Source: Pseudomonas sp. MWU15-20650
GTDB taxonomy: Bacteria > Pseudomonadota > Gammaproteobacteria > Pseudomonadales > Pseudomonadaceae
Assembly (NCBI RefSeq): GCF_023242475.1
Contig: NZ_JALJFG010000024.1
Span: forward strand, 30,043 to 94,042
Length of the DNA stretch: 64,000 bases
Reading direction: 5' to 3'
Made by a program: the position numbers and the translations under genes. Each line of letters opens with the position of its first letter. Position 1 is the stretch's first letter. The notes below the pieces were generated by a model. The model had not been told where the DNA came from. It searched no databases and saw only the letters and a program-made list of their open reading frames with translations. This document shows, piece after piece, positions 24,560 through 33,087 of the stretch.

Positions 24560-26521
24560 ATGCGCCTGAAGCTGCTGACCAATCTCAATACTCTCCTGCT
24601 GGTGGCTGTGTGCCTGGCCCTTGGGGCGACGCTGTGGTGGTCGCAACGGGCGCTGGAGCGTCCGTATGGGTTGATGGAGCGCTACCTGGGACTGTCCCAG
24701 ACCTTTCAGAACCAGGCCGCGCGCAATATCGACGACTACCTGGCCAGTGGCGATGCCTTGCGCCTGAGCAGTGCCAGCCAAAGCTTGGAAAGCCTGCTGC
24801 TGCACCTCGATGAGTTACCTCCCGAGCTGGCGCAAAACCTGCGCCCCAGCCTGGTGGACCTGGATACCTTCGGCAAGACCGACCTGCTCGCTGCCGGCAA
24901 GCTGGCCGGCGACCCGCAAGCGCTGCTGTTGCAAGCCGAGCGCGAGTTGGGAGCGAACCTGGAGCAACTGAGCCAGTACGCCATCGGCGTCAATTCCGCC
25001 GACGCGGCGCGCTACTTGCCGCCGCTGCTGGCCGCTTCGCAACACGTGGGCAAACTGTCTCTGGCTCGCGACAAGCTGGTCAGCAGCGGGCGCGCAGAGC
25101 TGGCCGATGATGTAGAGCGTGAAATCGCCAGCATCCGCACCCAGGCCGATCTACTGGCGCAACTGCCACTGTTGGGCGTCAAGGCGAGCACCGAATCCAA
25201 CACCGACGATTTTTCAGCCCTGATGGGCCTGGAAAACACTGAAAAAACTGAAGTTCAGGACACCGGCGTCGACCTCAAGCGCGACCTCAACAGCCTGCTG
25301 ACCCGCTACCCCGCGGAACTCAAACGCACCCGCGAGCAGATCCAGCAACGCGCCGACCTCGCCGCCAGCACCCACTTGAAAATCGCCAGTGTGCAGCAAG
25401 CCATCGCCGGCCTGGAGCCGGTGGTACGCGCGCAACACGCCAAGATCCAGGGCGAAGTGCGCTTGATGCAAGGCGTGATGATTGGCCTGATCCTGTTGAT
25501 CGCCCTGCTGATCGACACCCTGCAACGACGCCTGGCGCGGGTGCTGACCAACCTGGCACCGGCCTTGTCCACCTGGGCCGAAGGGGACTTCAGCCAGCCG
25601 ATTGCCTTGGGCAAGACCAACCGTGAGCTGCACGACATCGAGGCGTCCCTTAACCGCCTGCGCGCCTACCTCGTGGACTTGGTGGGCACCATTCGCGGCA
25701 ATGCCGAGGAAGTCGCCGGCAGCAGTCGCGCCCTGGCGCAGCTGAGCAGCGGCCTGCACGACGGCGCCGAACGCCAGGCCGGGGACACCGCACAGATTCG
25801 TGACTCGTTGGGCGAGCTGGAAGCAACTATTCAACAAGTGGCCGGCGATGCCAGCCAGGCCGCCGGTGCCAGCCGCAGCGCTGGCCAAGCGGTAGAACAA
25901 GGTCAACGGGTAATCGGCCTGAGCCTGAACGGGTTGCATGCGCTGGTGGGCGAAGTGCAGCAAAACGCGCAGATGATTGAAAAACTCGCCGAAGAATCCG
26001 CCACCATTGGCGGCGTGCTGACGGTCATTCGCTCGATTGCCGACCAAACCAATCTGCTGGCCCTCAATGCCGCCATCGAAGCCGCCCGCGCCGGTGAAGC
26101 CGGGCGAGGCTTTGCCGTGGTGGCTGATGAGGTACGCTCCCTGGCCCAGCGCACCGCCGGCGCCACCGCCGAGATCCAGGGCCTGATCGCCGGCCTGCAA
26201 ACCGCCGCCCACCAATCGGTGCAAGGCATGCGCGCCCAAGTCGAACACGCCGAAGCCACCGCCCAGCAAGCCCAGGCAGCGGATGGCGCGCTGGATGAAA
26301 TCGTCGGGGCAATCCAGACCATTTCCGATACCGCTGTGCGCATTGCCGATGTGACCGCGCAGCAAAGTGGCGCCGTCAGTGAGATTCGCGATAACAGCGA
26401 GCGGATTCATCAATTGGGTGAGGACAATTTGCTGCGCATTGGCCAGGGCCGAAGCCAGGGAGAGCACCTCCTGGTGCTGGGTGGGCAGCTCAATACGGCT
26501 GTGCAGGCATTCCGCGTCTGA
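24560..26521 (+). CDS. Methyl-accepting chemotaxis protein (CtpL-like)
   Basis: Transmembrane chemoreceptor of 653 residues. TM1 is at about 10-28 and TM2 at about 300-325 (GVMIGLILLIALLIDTL). Between them lies a periplasmic all-helical ligand domain of about 270 residues. A HAMP segment follows, and then the signalling domain with hairpin tip AIEAARAGEAGRGFAVVADE and VRSLAQRTAGATAEIQGLI. In P. aeruginosa the gene beside the gcbA homologue is ctpL, a receptor for low phosphate and some aromatics. Orthology is inferred from position and length, not from ligand residues. A TTG at 24548 is also in frame; ATG 24560 gives the usual start. A REPIN follows the stop. Confidence 0.85.
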   Translation: MRLKLLTNLNTLLLVAVCLALGATLWWSQRALERPYGLMERYLGLSQTFQNQAARNIDDYLASGDALRLSSASQSLESLLLHLDELPPELAQNLRPSLVDLDTFGKTDLLAAGKLAGDPQALLLQAERELGANLEQLSQYAIGVNSADAARYLPPLLAASQHVGKLSLARDKLVSSGRAELADDVEREIASIRTQADLLAQLPLLGVKASTESNTDDFSALMGLENTEKTEVQDTGVDLKRDLNSLLTRYPAELKRTREQIQQRADLAASTHLKIASVQQAIAGLEPVVRAQHAKIQGEVRLMQGVMIGLILLIALLIDTLQRRLARVLTNLAPALSTWAEGDFSQPIALGKTNRELHDIEASLNRLRAYLVDLVGTIRGNAEEVAGSSRALAQLSSGLHDGAERQAGDTAQIRDSLGELEATIQQVAGDASQAAGASRSAGQAVEQGQRVIGLSLNGLHALVGEVQQNAQMIEKLAEESATIGGVLTVIRSIADQTNLLALNAAIEAARAGEAGRGFAVVADEVRSLAQRTAGATAEIQGLIAGLQTAAHQSVQGMRAQVEHAEATAQQAQAADGALDEIVGAIQTISDTAVRIADVTAQQSGAVSEIRDNSERIHQLGEDNLLRIGQGRSQGEHLLVLGGQLNTAVQAFRV

Positions 26522-26549
26522 GCTGGTCTGCCCCCTATGGAGATCAAAA

Positions 26550-26638
26550 TGTGGGAGGGGGCTTGCTCCCGATTGCGGTAGGTCAGGTACACATTCCTAC
26601 ACTGACACACCGCTATCGGGAGCAAGCCCCTCCCACAT
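26550..26638. repeat. REPIN (inverted REP pair, full length)
   Basis: Halves gtgggagggggcttgctccc (26551-26570) and gggagcaagcccctcccaca (26618-26637) in inverted orientation, with an inner stem gcggt / accgc. Total length is about 88 bases. It lies between ctpL-like and aroQ. The remaining bases to 26816 hold no gene I can recognise, only the aroQ leader with an AAGGAA ribosome site. Confidence 0.92.
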
Positions 26639-26816
26639 TTGAACTTCATTGGATTCAAGTCTGTGTTACCAATGACCGGATCCCGGGGCCCAGTCACAAA
26701 TTTTGCGCAATCCTCGCTAATCGTGCTGGCTACTGCATAGAACTGGACAGTCACAAAGGCTTTGCGGCATAGTCGCCGGGTTCTGCCGTACCCACATCAA
26801 TAACAAGGAACAGCCG

Positions 26817-27272
26817 ATGGCGACCTTACTGGTTCTTCACGGACCCAACCTGAACCTGCTCGGCACCCGCGAACCGGGCGTCTACGGGGCAGTGACCCTG
26901 GAACAGATCAACCTCGATCTGGAACGACGGGCGCGTGAAGCCGGCCACCATTTGCTGTACCTGCAAAGCAACGCCGAGTACGAATTGATTGATCGCATCC
27001 ATGCCGCGCGTAGCGAAGGCGTGGACTTTATTCTGATCAATCCCGCCGCTTTTACGCATACAAGCGTTGCATTACGTGACGCGCTGCTGGCGGTGAGCAT
27101 CCCATTCATCGAAGTGCATTTGTCCAACGTGCACAAACGCGAAGCTTTCCGCCATCACTCTTACTTCTCCGACGTAGCGGTAGGCGTGATCTGCGGCCTT
27201 GGCGCCAGCGGTTACCGACTGGCCCTGGAGGCCGCCCTGGAACACATTGAACAACCGGCCAAGCGCCCCTGA
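26817..27272 (+). CDS. aroQ: Type II 3-dehydroquinate dehydratase AroQ
   Basis: Cytoplasmic dodecameric enzyme of the shikimate pathway (dehydroquinate to dehydroshikimate). The 151-residue length is usual. Signatures seen: GPNLNLLGTREPGVYG at the start, including the lid-loop Arg and Tyr; QSNAEYELIDRIH; NPAAFTHTSVALRDAL; EVHLSNVHKREAFRHHSY with the catalytic His. It begins the conserved aroQ-accB-accC cluster; 24 bases separate it from accB. Confidence 0.97.
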   Translation: MATLLVLHGPNLNLLGTREPGVYGAVTLEQINLDLERRAREAGHHLLYLQSNAEYELIDRIHAARSEGVDFILINPAAFTHTSVALRDALLAVSIPFIEVHLSNVHKREAFRHHSYFSDVAVGVICGLGASGYRLALEAALEHIEQPAKRP

Positions 27273-27296
27273 CCGACCCTTGGGAGTTGATGATTC

Positions 27297-27755
27297 ATGG
27301 ATATCCGTAAAGTTAAGAAACTGATCGAACTGCTGGAAGAATCCGGTATCGACGAGCTGGAAATCAAGGAAGGCGAAGAGTCCGTACGGATCAGCCGCCA
27401 CAGCAAGACCCCGGCCCAACAGTTCTACGCCCCGCAAATGCAGGCCCCGGCTCCAGCCGCTGCCGCACCTGCTGCTCCTGCTGCCGCGGCACCTGCTGCT
27501 CCAGCCGCACCCGCGCTGAACGGTTTCGTGGTCAAGTCGCCAATGGTCGGTACGTTCTACCGCACCCCGGCACCGACTTCGCCAGCCTTCGTTGAAGTCG
27601 GCGCAACCGTGAAAGTGGGCGACACCATCTGCATCGTTGAAGCGATGAAAATGATGAACCACATCACCGCTGAAAAAGCCGGCGTCATCGAATCCATCCT
27701 GGTAGAAAACGGTCAGCCGGTTGAGTACGACCAGCCGCTGTTCACCATCGTTTGA
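27297..27755 (+). CDS. accB: Biotin carboxyl carrier protein of acetyl-CoA carboxylase
   Basis: Carries the biotin arm that moves CO2 from AccC to the carboxyltransferase in the first step of fatty acid synthesis. The protein has 152 residues: an N-terminal helical domain (1-40) with IRKVKKLIELLEESG, an Ala/Pro-rich flexible linker (about 47-74), and a C-terminal biotinyl domain with acceptor K118 in VEAMKMMN. The family thumb is present between SPMVGTFYR and the biotinyl site. It is 17 bases upstream of accC in an operon. Confidence 0.97.
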   Translation: MDIRKVKKLIELLEESGIDELEIKEGEESVRISRHSKTPAQQFYAPQMQAPAPAAAAPAAPAAAAPAAPAAPALNGFVVKSPMVGTFYRTPAPTSPAFVEVGATVKVGDTICIVEAMKMMNHITAEKAGVIESILVENGQPVEYDQPLFTIV

Positions 27756-27772
27756 ACCGCGGAGCGCCTTCG

Positions 27773-29134
27773 ATGTTGAAACCTGCGAAGAAACTGCAAA
27801 AAGTCCTGATCGCCAACCGCGGCGAGATCGCGCTGCGTATCCTGCGCGCCTGTAAGGAAGAGGGCATCAAGACCGTCGCTGTTTACTCGACGGCCGATAC
27901 CGAATTGATGCACGTGAAACTGGCGGACGAAAGCATTTGTATCGGCCCGCCATTGGCCACGAACTCGTACTTGAAAGTCTCGAACATCATCGCCGCGGCA
28001 GAAGTGACCGGCGCTGATGGCATCCACCCGGGCTACGGCTTCCTCGCGGAAAACGCCGACTTCGCCGAACAGGTGGAGAAATCCGGGTTTGCCTTCATCG
28101 GCCCGAAAGCCGAAACCATTCGCCTGATGGGCGACAAGGTATCGGCCAAGGACGCCATGATCGCAGCCGGCGTGCCAACCGTTCCTGGCTCCGACGGCCC
28201 ACTGCCTGAAGACGAGGCAACCGCACTGCGCATTGGTCGCGAAGTCGGTTACCCGGTGATCATCAAGGCCGCCGGCGGCGGCGGTGGTCGCGGCATGCGC
28301 GTGGTGCACAAGGAAGAAGACCTGATCGAAGCTGCCAAGCAGACTCGCTCGGAAGCTGCCGCCTGGTTCGGCAACCCGATGGTCTACCTGGAAAAGTACC
28401 TGACCAACCCACGTCACGTGGAAGTCCAGGTGCTGTCCGACGGCCAGGGCCATGCCATCCACCTGGGCGACCGCGATTGCTCGCTGCAACGTCGTCACCA
28501 GAAGGTACTGGAAGAAGCTCCGGCACCTGGCCTGGATGAGAAAGCCCGTCAGGAAGTCCTGGCTCGCTGCGTCAAGGCGTGCATCGACATCAACTACCGC
28601 GGCGCCGGTACGTTCGAGTTCCTCTACGAGAATGGCCGCTTCTACTTCATCGAGATGAACACTCGCGTGCAGGTAGAGCACCCCGTCTCCGAGATGGTGA
28701 CTGGTATCGATATCGTCAAGGAGATGCTGAGCATCGCCGCCGGTAACGTGCTGTCCTTCACCCAGGACGACGTGAAGATCCACGGTCACTCCCTGGAGTG
28801 CCGGATCAACGCCGAAGACCCGAAAACCTTTATCCCGAGCCCAGGCCTGGTCAAGCATTTCCATGCACCAGGCGGCAACGGCGTACGCGTCGATTCGCAC
28901 CTGTACAGCGGTTACAAGGTTCCGTCCAACTACGACTCGCTGATCGGCAAGCTGATCACCTGGGGCGCCACCCGCGACGAGGCCATGGCCCGTATGCGCA
29001 ATGCCCTGGACGAAATCGTGGTAGACGGCATCAAGACCAATATCCCGCTGCACCGGGACCTGGTTCGCGATGAAGGCTTCTGCGAAGGTGGTGTGAACAT
29101 TCACTACCTGGAACACAAGCTGGCCAACCAGTAA
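27773..29134 (+). CDS. accC: Biotin carboxylase subunit of acetyl-CoA carboxylase
   Basis: ATP-dependent carboxylation of biotin on AccB. The protein has 453 residues. Start ATG 27773 follows a GGAG and gives KLQKVLIANRGEIALRILRA; an upstream in-frame codon at 27752 overlaps the accB stop and is less likely. The N-terminal biotin-carboxylase fold, the ATP-grasp glycine loop (KAAGGGGGRGMR), EKYLTNPRHVEVQVL, and the catalytic stretch FIEMNTRVQVEHPVSEMV are all intact. A strong intrinsic terminator follows the stop. Confidence 0.97.
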   Translation: MLKPAKKLQKVLIANRGEIALRILRACKEEGIKTVAVYSTADTELMHVKLADESICIGPPLATNSYLKVSNIIAAAEVTGADGIHPGYGFLAENADFAEQVEKSGFAFIGPKAETIRLMGDKVSAKDAMIAAGVPTVPGSDGPLPEDEATALRIGREVGYPVIIKAAGGGGGRGMRVVHKEEDLIEAAKQTRSEAAAWFGNPMVYLEKYLTNPRHVEVQVLSDGQGHAIHLGDRDCSLQRRHQKVLEEAPAPGLDEKARQEVLARCVKACIDINYRGAGTFEFLYENGRFYFIEMNTRVQVEHPVSEMVTGIDIVKEMLSIAAGNVLSFTQDDVKIHGHSLECRINAEDPKTFIPSPGLVKHFHAPGGNGVRVDSHLYSGYKVPSNYDSLIGKLITWGATRDEAMARMRNALDEIVVDGIKTNIPLHRDLVRDEGFCEGGVNIHYLEHKLANQ

Positions 29135-29146
29135 GTGCTCCACCCA

Positions 29147-29180
29147 ACAAAGCCGCCTTCGGGCGGCTTTGTTGTTTCTG
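29147..29180 (+). terminator. Intrinsic terminator after accBC
   Basis: Perfect 11-bp stem acaaagccgcc (29147-29157) / ggcggctttgt (29162-29172) with a stable ttcg tetraloop, followed by a short T-rich run. It closes the aroQ-accB-accC unit. Confidence 0.92.
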
Positions 29181-29324
29181 CACACCCGTTTTCCAGGATG
29201 AACACAGTCCCACATTTGTTCAGCATTCACTCAGTAATGTCGTCTTATGCTGCCCGCTCGCGTAAACTTGCGCGCTTTCGCGGCCCGACCTGGCCGCACA
29301 TTCATTTTTTCAAAGGTGCCCGCC

Positions 29325-30203
29325 ATGCCTTGGCTGCAAGTCCGTCTCGCCATCAGCCCAGAACAAGCCGAAACCTACGAAGACGCTTTCCTCGAAGTGG
29401 GCGCGGTCTCGGTGACCTTCATGGACGCCGAAGACCAACCGATCTTCGAACCCGAGCTCAACACCACCCCACTGTGGTCCCACACCCATTTACTGGCCCT
29501 GTTCGAAGACGGCACCGACGCCGCCGCCGTGCTGGCCCATATGGAACTGCTCACCGGCGGCCCGTTGCCGGAGCACCACAGCGAAGTCATCGAAGACCAG
29601 GACTGGGAACGCAGCTGGATGGACAACTTCCAGCCGATGCGCTTCGGCCAGCGCCTGTGGATTGTGCCGAGCTGGCACGCCGCACCGGAACCCGACGCCG
29701 TCAACCTGCTGTTGGACCCGGGCCTGGCGTTCGGCACCGGCACCCACCCTACCACCGCCCTCTGCCTGGAATGGCTGGACGGCCAGGACCTGGCCGGCTG
29801 CAACGTGCTGGACTTCGGCTGCGGCTCGGGGATCCTGGCGATTGCCGCCCTGCTGCTGGGCGCCAAGGAAGCCGTTGGGACCGATATCGACGTACAGGCC
29901 CTGGAAGCCTCCCGTGATAACGCCGGGCGCAACAACATCCCTGAAGGCAAATTCCCACTGTACTTGCCCGAGCAATTGCCCCAAGTGCAAGCCGACGTGC
30001 TGGTGGCCAATATCCTCGCAGGGCCGCTGGTGGCCCTGGCGCCACAGCTGTCCGGCCTGGTCAAGCCGGGCGGTCGCCTGGCGCTGTCGGGCATCCTTGC
30101 CGAACAAGGTGAAGATGTTGCCGCGGCCTATGCCCAGGATTTCGAACTGGACCCGATCGCCAACCGTGATGGCTGGGTACGCATCAGTGGTCGTCGGCGC
30201 TAG
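29325..30203 (+). CDS. prmA: Ribosomal protein L11 methyltransferase PrmA
   Basis: SAM-dependent trimethylation of ribosomal protein L11. The 292-residue protein starts PWLQVRLAISPEQAETYEDA, which fixes ATG 29325 rather than the longer open frame. The N-terminal L11-recognition domain (about 1-60) and linker are followed by the Rossmann domain with SAM motif I VLDFGCGSGILAIAALLLGA (about 163-182) and motif IV-like VANILAGPLVALAP (about 230-243). LLLDPGLAFGTGTHPTT before motif I is characteristic. It is followed by a zinc-ribbon gene 30 bases downstream. Confidence 0.95.
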   Translation: MPWLQVRLAISPEQAETYEDAFLEVGAVSVTFMDAEDQPIFEPELNTTPLWSHTHLLALFEDGTDAAAVLAHMELLTGGPLPEHHSEVIEDQDWERSWMDNFQPMRFGQRLWIVPSWHAAPEPDAVNLLLDPGLAFGTGTHPTTALCLEWLDGQDLAGCNVLDFGCGSGILAIAALLLGAKEAVGTDIDVQALEASRDNAGRNNIPEGKFPLYLPEQLPQVQADVLVANILAGPLVALAPQLSGLVKPGGRLALSGILAEQGEDVAAAYAQDFELDPIANRDGWVRISGRRR

Positions 30204-30233
30204 AATGAGCGCTTGTCTGAATCGGATGGCCGC

Positions 30234-31490
30234 ATGACCGACAGTTTCGTCACCCAGTGCCCGCATTGCCAAGCCCGCTTCCGCGTCAGCCACGCCCAAC
30301 TGCGCGTGGCCCGCGGCGTTGTTCGCTGCGGCTCGTGCCTGCAAGTGTTCAACGCCGCCCGCCAATTGCTGGAGCAGCGCGCTCACACACCGGAACCTGA
30401 ATCGCCGGCGGCCGTTGAGCCTGCTGCACAGGCCACTCCCGAGGCGGCCTCCCAAGCGCCGCGAGCAATCAGCCAGAAGCAGTGGACTGCCGAAGAGCTG
30501 GACCTGGACAACCTGGACCTGGATGAAGAGCTGGCCAAGCTGGAGCGCCGCGAGATTCAGCACACCCAGCCGCCCGGTGCAGAGCGCCGCCACACAGGCG
30601 CCGACCGCCGGCAAAAGGAAGAGTCCCTCAGCGCCAGTCGCGATACGGTCAAGGCCGAAGAAGAAAAATGGGCCGCCAGCCTGTTCAGCGAGCCTCCCGA
30701 AGAGCGCACGCACACGCCGCAAGACGAATCTGAACCGACCAAGACACCTGCGGCCAAACAGCGCACCGAACCGTCCATGTCGCACCACGCCGACGACTTC
30801 GATGACGTACCGCCGCTGCGCTCTGCCCCTGATGACGACCTCGACCCGCCTGTGACCCCGGTCACCGACGAACTGGATGAGCCTGAACCCGAAGAGCCCC
30901 CGCAGCCACGCCGCAAACGCACGCGTCCACAAGCCGGCCATCACAACGACCTGCTTCAGGACCTGGAAGACGACCCCCTGCATCTTTATGCACAGAAGCG
31001 TCCGTCAGGCTGGGGCCGTCGCTTAATCTGGACAGTGTTAGTGCTGCTCGCCGCCGCGGGCCTGGCAGGCCAGTACATCGCCTACCAATTCGACGACCTG
31101 GCCCGCCAGGACGCCTACCGCCCGTGGTTCCAGGAACTGTGCCCGAAATTGGGCTGCACCGTACCGTCGCGAGTGGACATTGCCCATATCAAGAGCAGTA
31201 ACCTGGTCGTACGCAGCCACCCCGAGTTCGCCGGGGCGCTGGTGGTGGATGCGATCATCTATAACCGTGCGACCTTCTCCCAGCCCTTCCCGCTGCTGGA
31301 ACTGCGTTTTGCCGACTTGAACGGCAGCCTGATTGCCAGTCGTCGCTTCAAACCTACCGAATACCTCAGCGGTGAATTGGCCGGCGTCAGCGAAATGCCC
31401 TCGCAGACACCGATCCACATCTCCCTGGACATCCTTGATCCCGGCAATAAAGCCGTGAATTACAGCCTGAGCTTCCATTCCCCCGAGTAA
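30234..31490 (+). CDS. Zinc-ribbon and DUF3426 membrane protein
   Basis: Protein of 418 residues. An N-terminal MJ0042-type zinc ribbon has C9-x2-C12 and C32-x2-C35. A long acidic, proline-rich and probably disordered region spans about 55-255. One membrane helix lies near 263-282 (LIWTVLVLLAAAGLAGQYIA), followed by a periplasmic DUF3426 domain (about 290-418; QELCPKLGCTVPSRVDIAHI). The family is common beside prmA in Pseudomonas and is of unknown function. The topology suggests a link between a cytoplasmic metal or nucleic-acid-binding head and the periplasm, which is inference only. ATG 30234 is chosen because it begins the conserved zinc ribbon. Confidence 0.85.
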   Translation: MTDSFVTQCPHCQARFRVSHAQLRVARGVVRCGSCLQVFNAARQLLEQRAHTPEPESPAAVEPAAQATPEAASQAPRAISQKQWTAEELDLDNLDLDEELAKLERREIQHTQPPGAERRHTGADRRQKEESLSASRDTVKAEEEKWAASLFSEPPEERTHTPQDESEPTKTPAAKQRTEPSMSHHADDFDDVPPLRSAPDDDLDPPVTPVTDELDEPEPEEPPQPRRKRTRPQAGHHNDLLQDLEDDPLHLYAQKRPSGWGRRLIWTVLVLLAAAGLAGQYIAYQFDDLARQDAYRPWFQELCPKLGCTVPSRVDIAHIKSSNLVVRSHPEFAGALVVDAIIYNRATFSQPFPLLELRFADLNGSLIASRRFKPTEYLSGELAGVSEMPSQTPIHISLDILDPGNKAVNYSLSFHSPE

Positions 31491-31675
31491 AGTGGCGCAC
31501 CTACCGAGGTTTGACGGCGGATTATTGACTCCACCGCCGCCGACCAAACCGACGGCGATAAAAAAATAACTGTTCAGATTTTATCCAATTCAGCCTTTAT
31601 CCAGTCATCGAGAGCGGGTATCATGCCAACCCTTTTTCGAACTCTAATGATCCGGCCCCACAACAGGGAAGTCCT

Positions 31676-32689
31676 ATGTCGGCGGTACGCATCGGCCCAT
31701 ACACATTGCCAAACGGCTTGATCCTCGCCCCGATGGCGGGCGTCACCGACCAGCCCTTTCGTCAGCTGTGCAAACGTTTGGGCGCGGGTCTAGTAGTCTC
31801 TGAAATGGTCACCAGCGACATGAGCTTGTGGAACACCCGCAAATCGCGGATGCGCATGATCCACGAAGGTGATCCCGAGCCCCGCTCGGTACAGATCGCC
31901 GGTGGTGATGCTCAGATGCTGGCGGATGCGGCCCGGGCCAACGTGGAGTTGGGGGCACAGATCATTGATATCAACATGGGCTGCCCGGCCAAAAAGGTCT
32001 GCAACAAGGCCGCCGGTTCCGCGCTGTTGAAAGATGAGCAGTTGGTCGCCGAGATCCTGCGGGCCGTTGTTGCCGCAGTGGATGTGCCGGTCACCCTGAA
32101 GATTCGGACCGGTTGGGACCGGGACAACAAGAATGGCCTGACGGTGGCGAAGATTGCCGAACAGGCAGGTATTACAGCGCTGGCGGTGCATGGCCGTACC
32201 CGCGCCGACCTTTATACCGGTGAAGCCGAGTACGACACCATTGCCGCGATCAAGCAGGCGGTGTCGATTCCGGTGTTTGCCAATGGCGATATCGACTCGG
32301 CCGAGAAGGCCCGGCGCGTGCTGCACGCAACCGGTGCCGATGGCTTGTTGATTGGCCGGGCCGCCCAGGGGCGTCCATGGATTTTTCGTGAGATCGAGCA
32401 TTTTCTGCGTACCGGCGACGTGTTGCCGGCACCGGAGCTGATCGAGGTGGAACGTATTCTGCTAGAGCATCTGGCCGCCCTGCACGCCTTCTATGGAGAC
32501 GTGATGGGAGTACGCATTGCTCGCAAGCATGTCGGCTGGTATCTCGCAACCTTGCCGGGCGCCAGGGAGTTTCGCGCCCACTTCAATCGTTTGGATGATA
32601 CGCAAGCACAGGTCGCCACCGTTCGAGAGTACTTCAGCGAGCGTGAAAAGAGCCTGAGGACAGGGGACGCAGAGGGGGTGGCCGCATGA
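31676..32689 (+). CDS. dusB: tRNA-dihydrouridine synthase B
   Basis: FMN/NADPH-dependent reduction of specific uridines in the tRNA D-loop. In its 337 residues, LAPMAGVTDQPFRQLCKRLG at the N-terminus lines the FMN site. The catalytic cysteine is C103 in NMGCPAKKVCNKAAGSALL, with the conserved lysines after it. FANGDIDS and GLLIGRAAQGRPWIF bind the flavin phosphate. It overlaps fis by four bases; the dusB-fis pair is an ancient operon. The 185 bases upstream contain a TATCAT -10-like element (31620-31625), probably the operon promoter. Confidence 0.95.
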   Translation: MSAVRIGPYTLPNGLILAPMAGVTDQPFRQLCKRLGAGLVVSEMVTSDMSLWNTRKSRMRMIHEGDPEPRSVQIAGGDAQMLADAARANVELGAQIIDINMGCPAKKVCNKAAGSALLKDEQLVAEILRAVVAAVDVPVTLKIRTGWDRDNKNGLTVAKIAEQAGITALAVHGRTRADLYTGEAEYDTIAAIKQAVSIPVFANGDIDSAEKARRVLHATGADGLLIGRAAQGRPWIFREIEHFLRTGDVLPAPELIEVERILLEHLAALHAFYGDVMGVRIARKHVGWYLATLPGAREFRAHFNRLDDTQAQVATVREYFSEREKSLRTGDAEGVAA

Positions 32690-33006
32690 CGATGATGACC
32701 GAGACTTTAGTGAGTGGAACAACACCCGTGAGCGACAACGTCAATTTGAAACAGCACCTCAACACGCCGAGCGAAGAAGGCCAGACCCTTCGCGGCAGTG
32801 TCGAGAAGGCGCTGCACAATTATTTCGCCCACCTAGAGGGCGCCTCCGTCACGGATGTGTACAACCTGGTGCTCTCCGAAGTCGAGGCGCCGTTGCTCGA
32901 AAGCGTGATGAACTACGTCAAGGGCAACCAGACTAAAGCCAGTGAGCTGCTGGGCCTCAACCGTGGCACCTTGCGCAAAAAGCTCAAGCAATACGATTTG
33001 CTGTAA
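32686..33006 (+). CDS. fis: DNA-binding protein Fis
   Basis: Nucleoid-associated transcription factor and DNA-bending protein. The 106 residues have an N-terminal arm and core helices (EKALHNYFAHLEG, VYNLVLSEVEAPLLESVMNY), then the C-terminal helix-turn-helix QTKASELLGLNRGTLRKKLK. The first residues (MTMMTETLVSG) are longer than in E. coli Fis but usual in Pseudomonas. It is translationally coupled to dusB (ATGA overlap), and a strong terminator follows. Confidence 0.96.
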   Translation: MTMMTETLVSGTTPVSDNVNLKQHLNTPSEEGQTLRGSVEKALHNYFAHLEGASVTDVYNLVLSEVEAPLLESVMNYVKGNQTKASELLGLNRGTLRKKLKQYDLL

Positions 33007-33023
33007 GCATTCAATCAAACCAG

Positions 33024-33056
33024 AAAGGCGCCCGCGTAAAAACGGTCGCCTTTTTT
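33024..33056 (+). terminator. Intrinsic terminator after dusB-fis
   Basis: Stem aaaggcg-c-ccg (33024-33034) pairs with cgg-t-cgccttt (33043-33053) with one mismatch, an A-rich loop, and a run of six T. It separates fis from purH. Confidence 0.92.
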
Positions 33057-33087
33057 GCTGACTCCTTTGCTTTTGATGGAAATTGAA

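Noticed and set aside
27713..29230. 505-residue open frame opposite accC
   Set aside because: Antisense shadow that also crosses the accC terminator.
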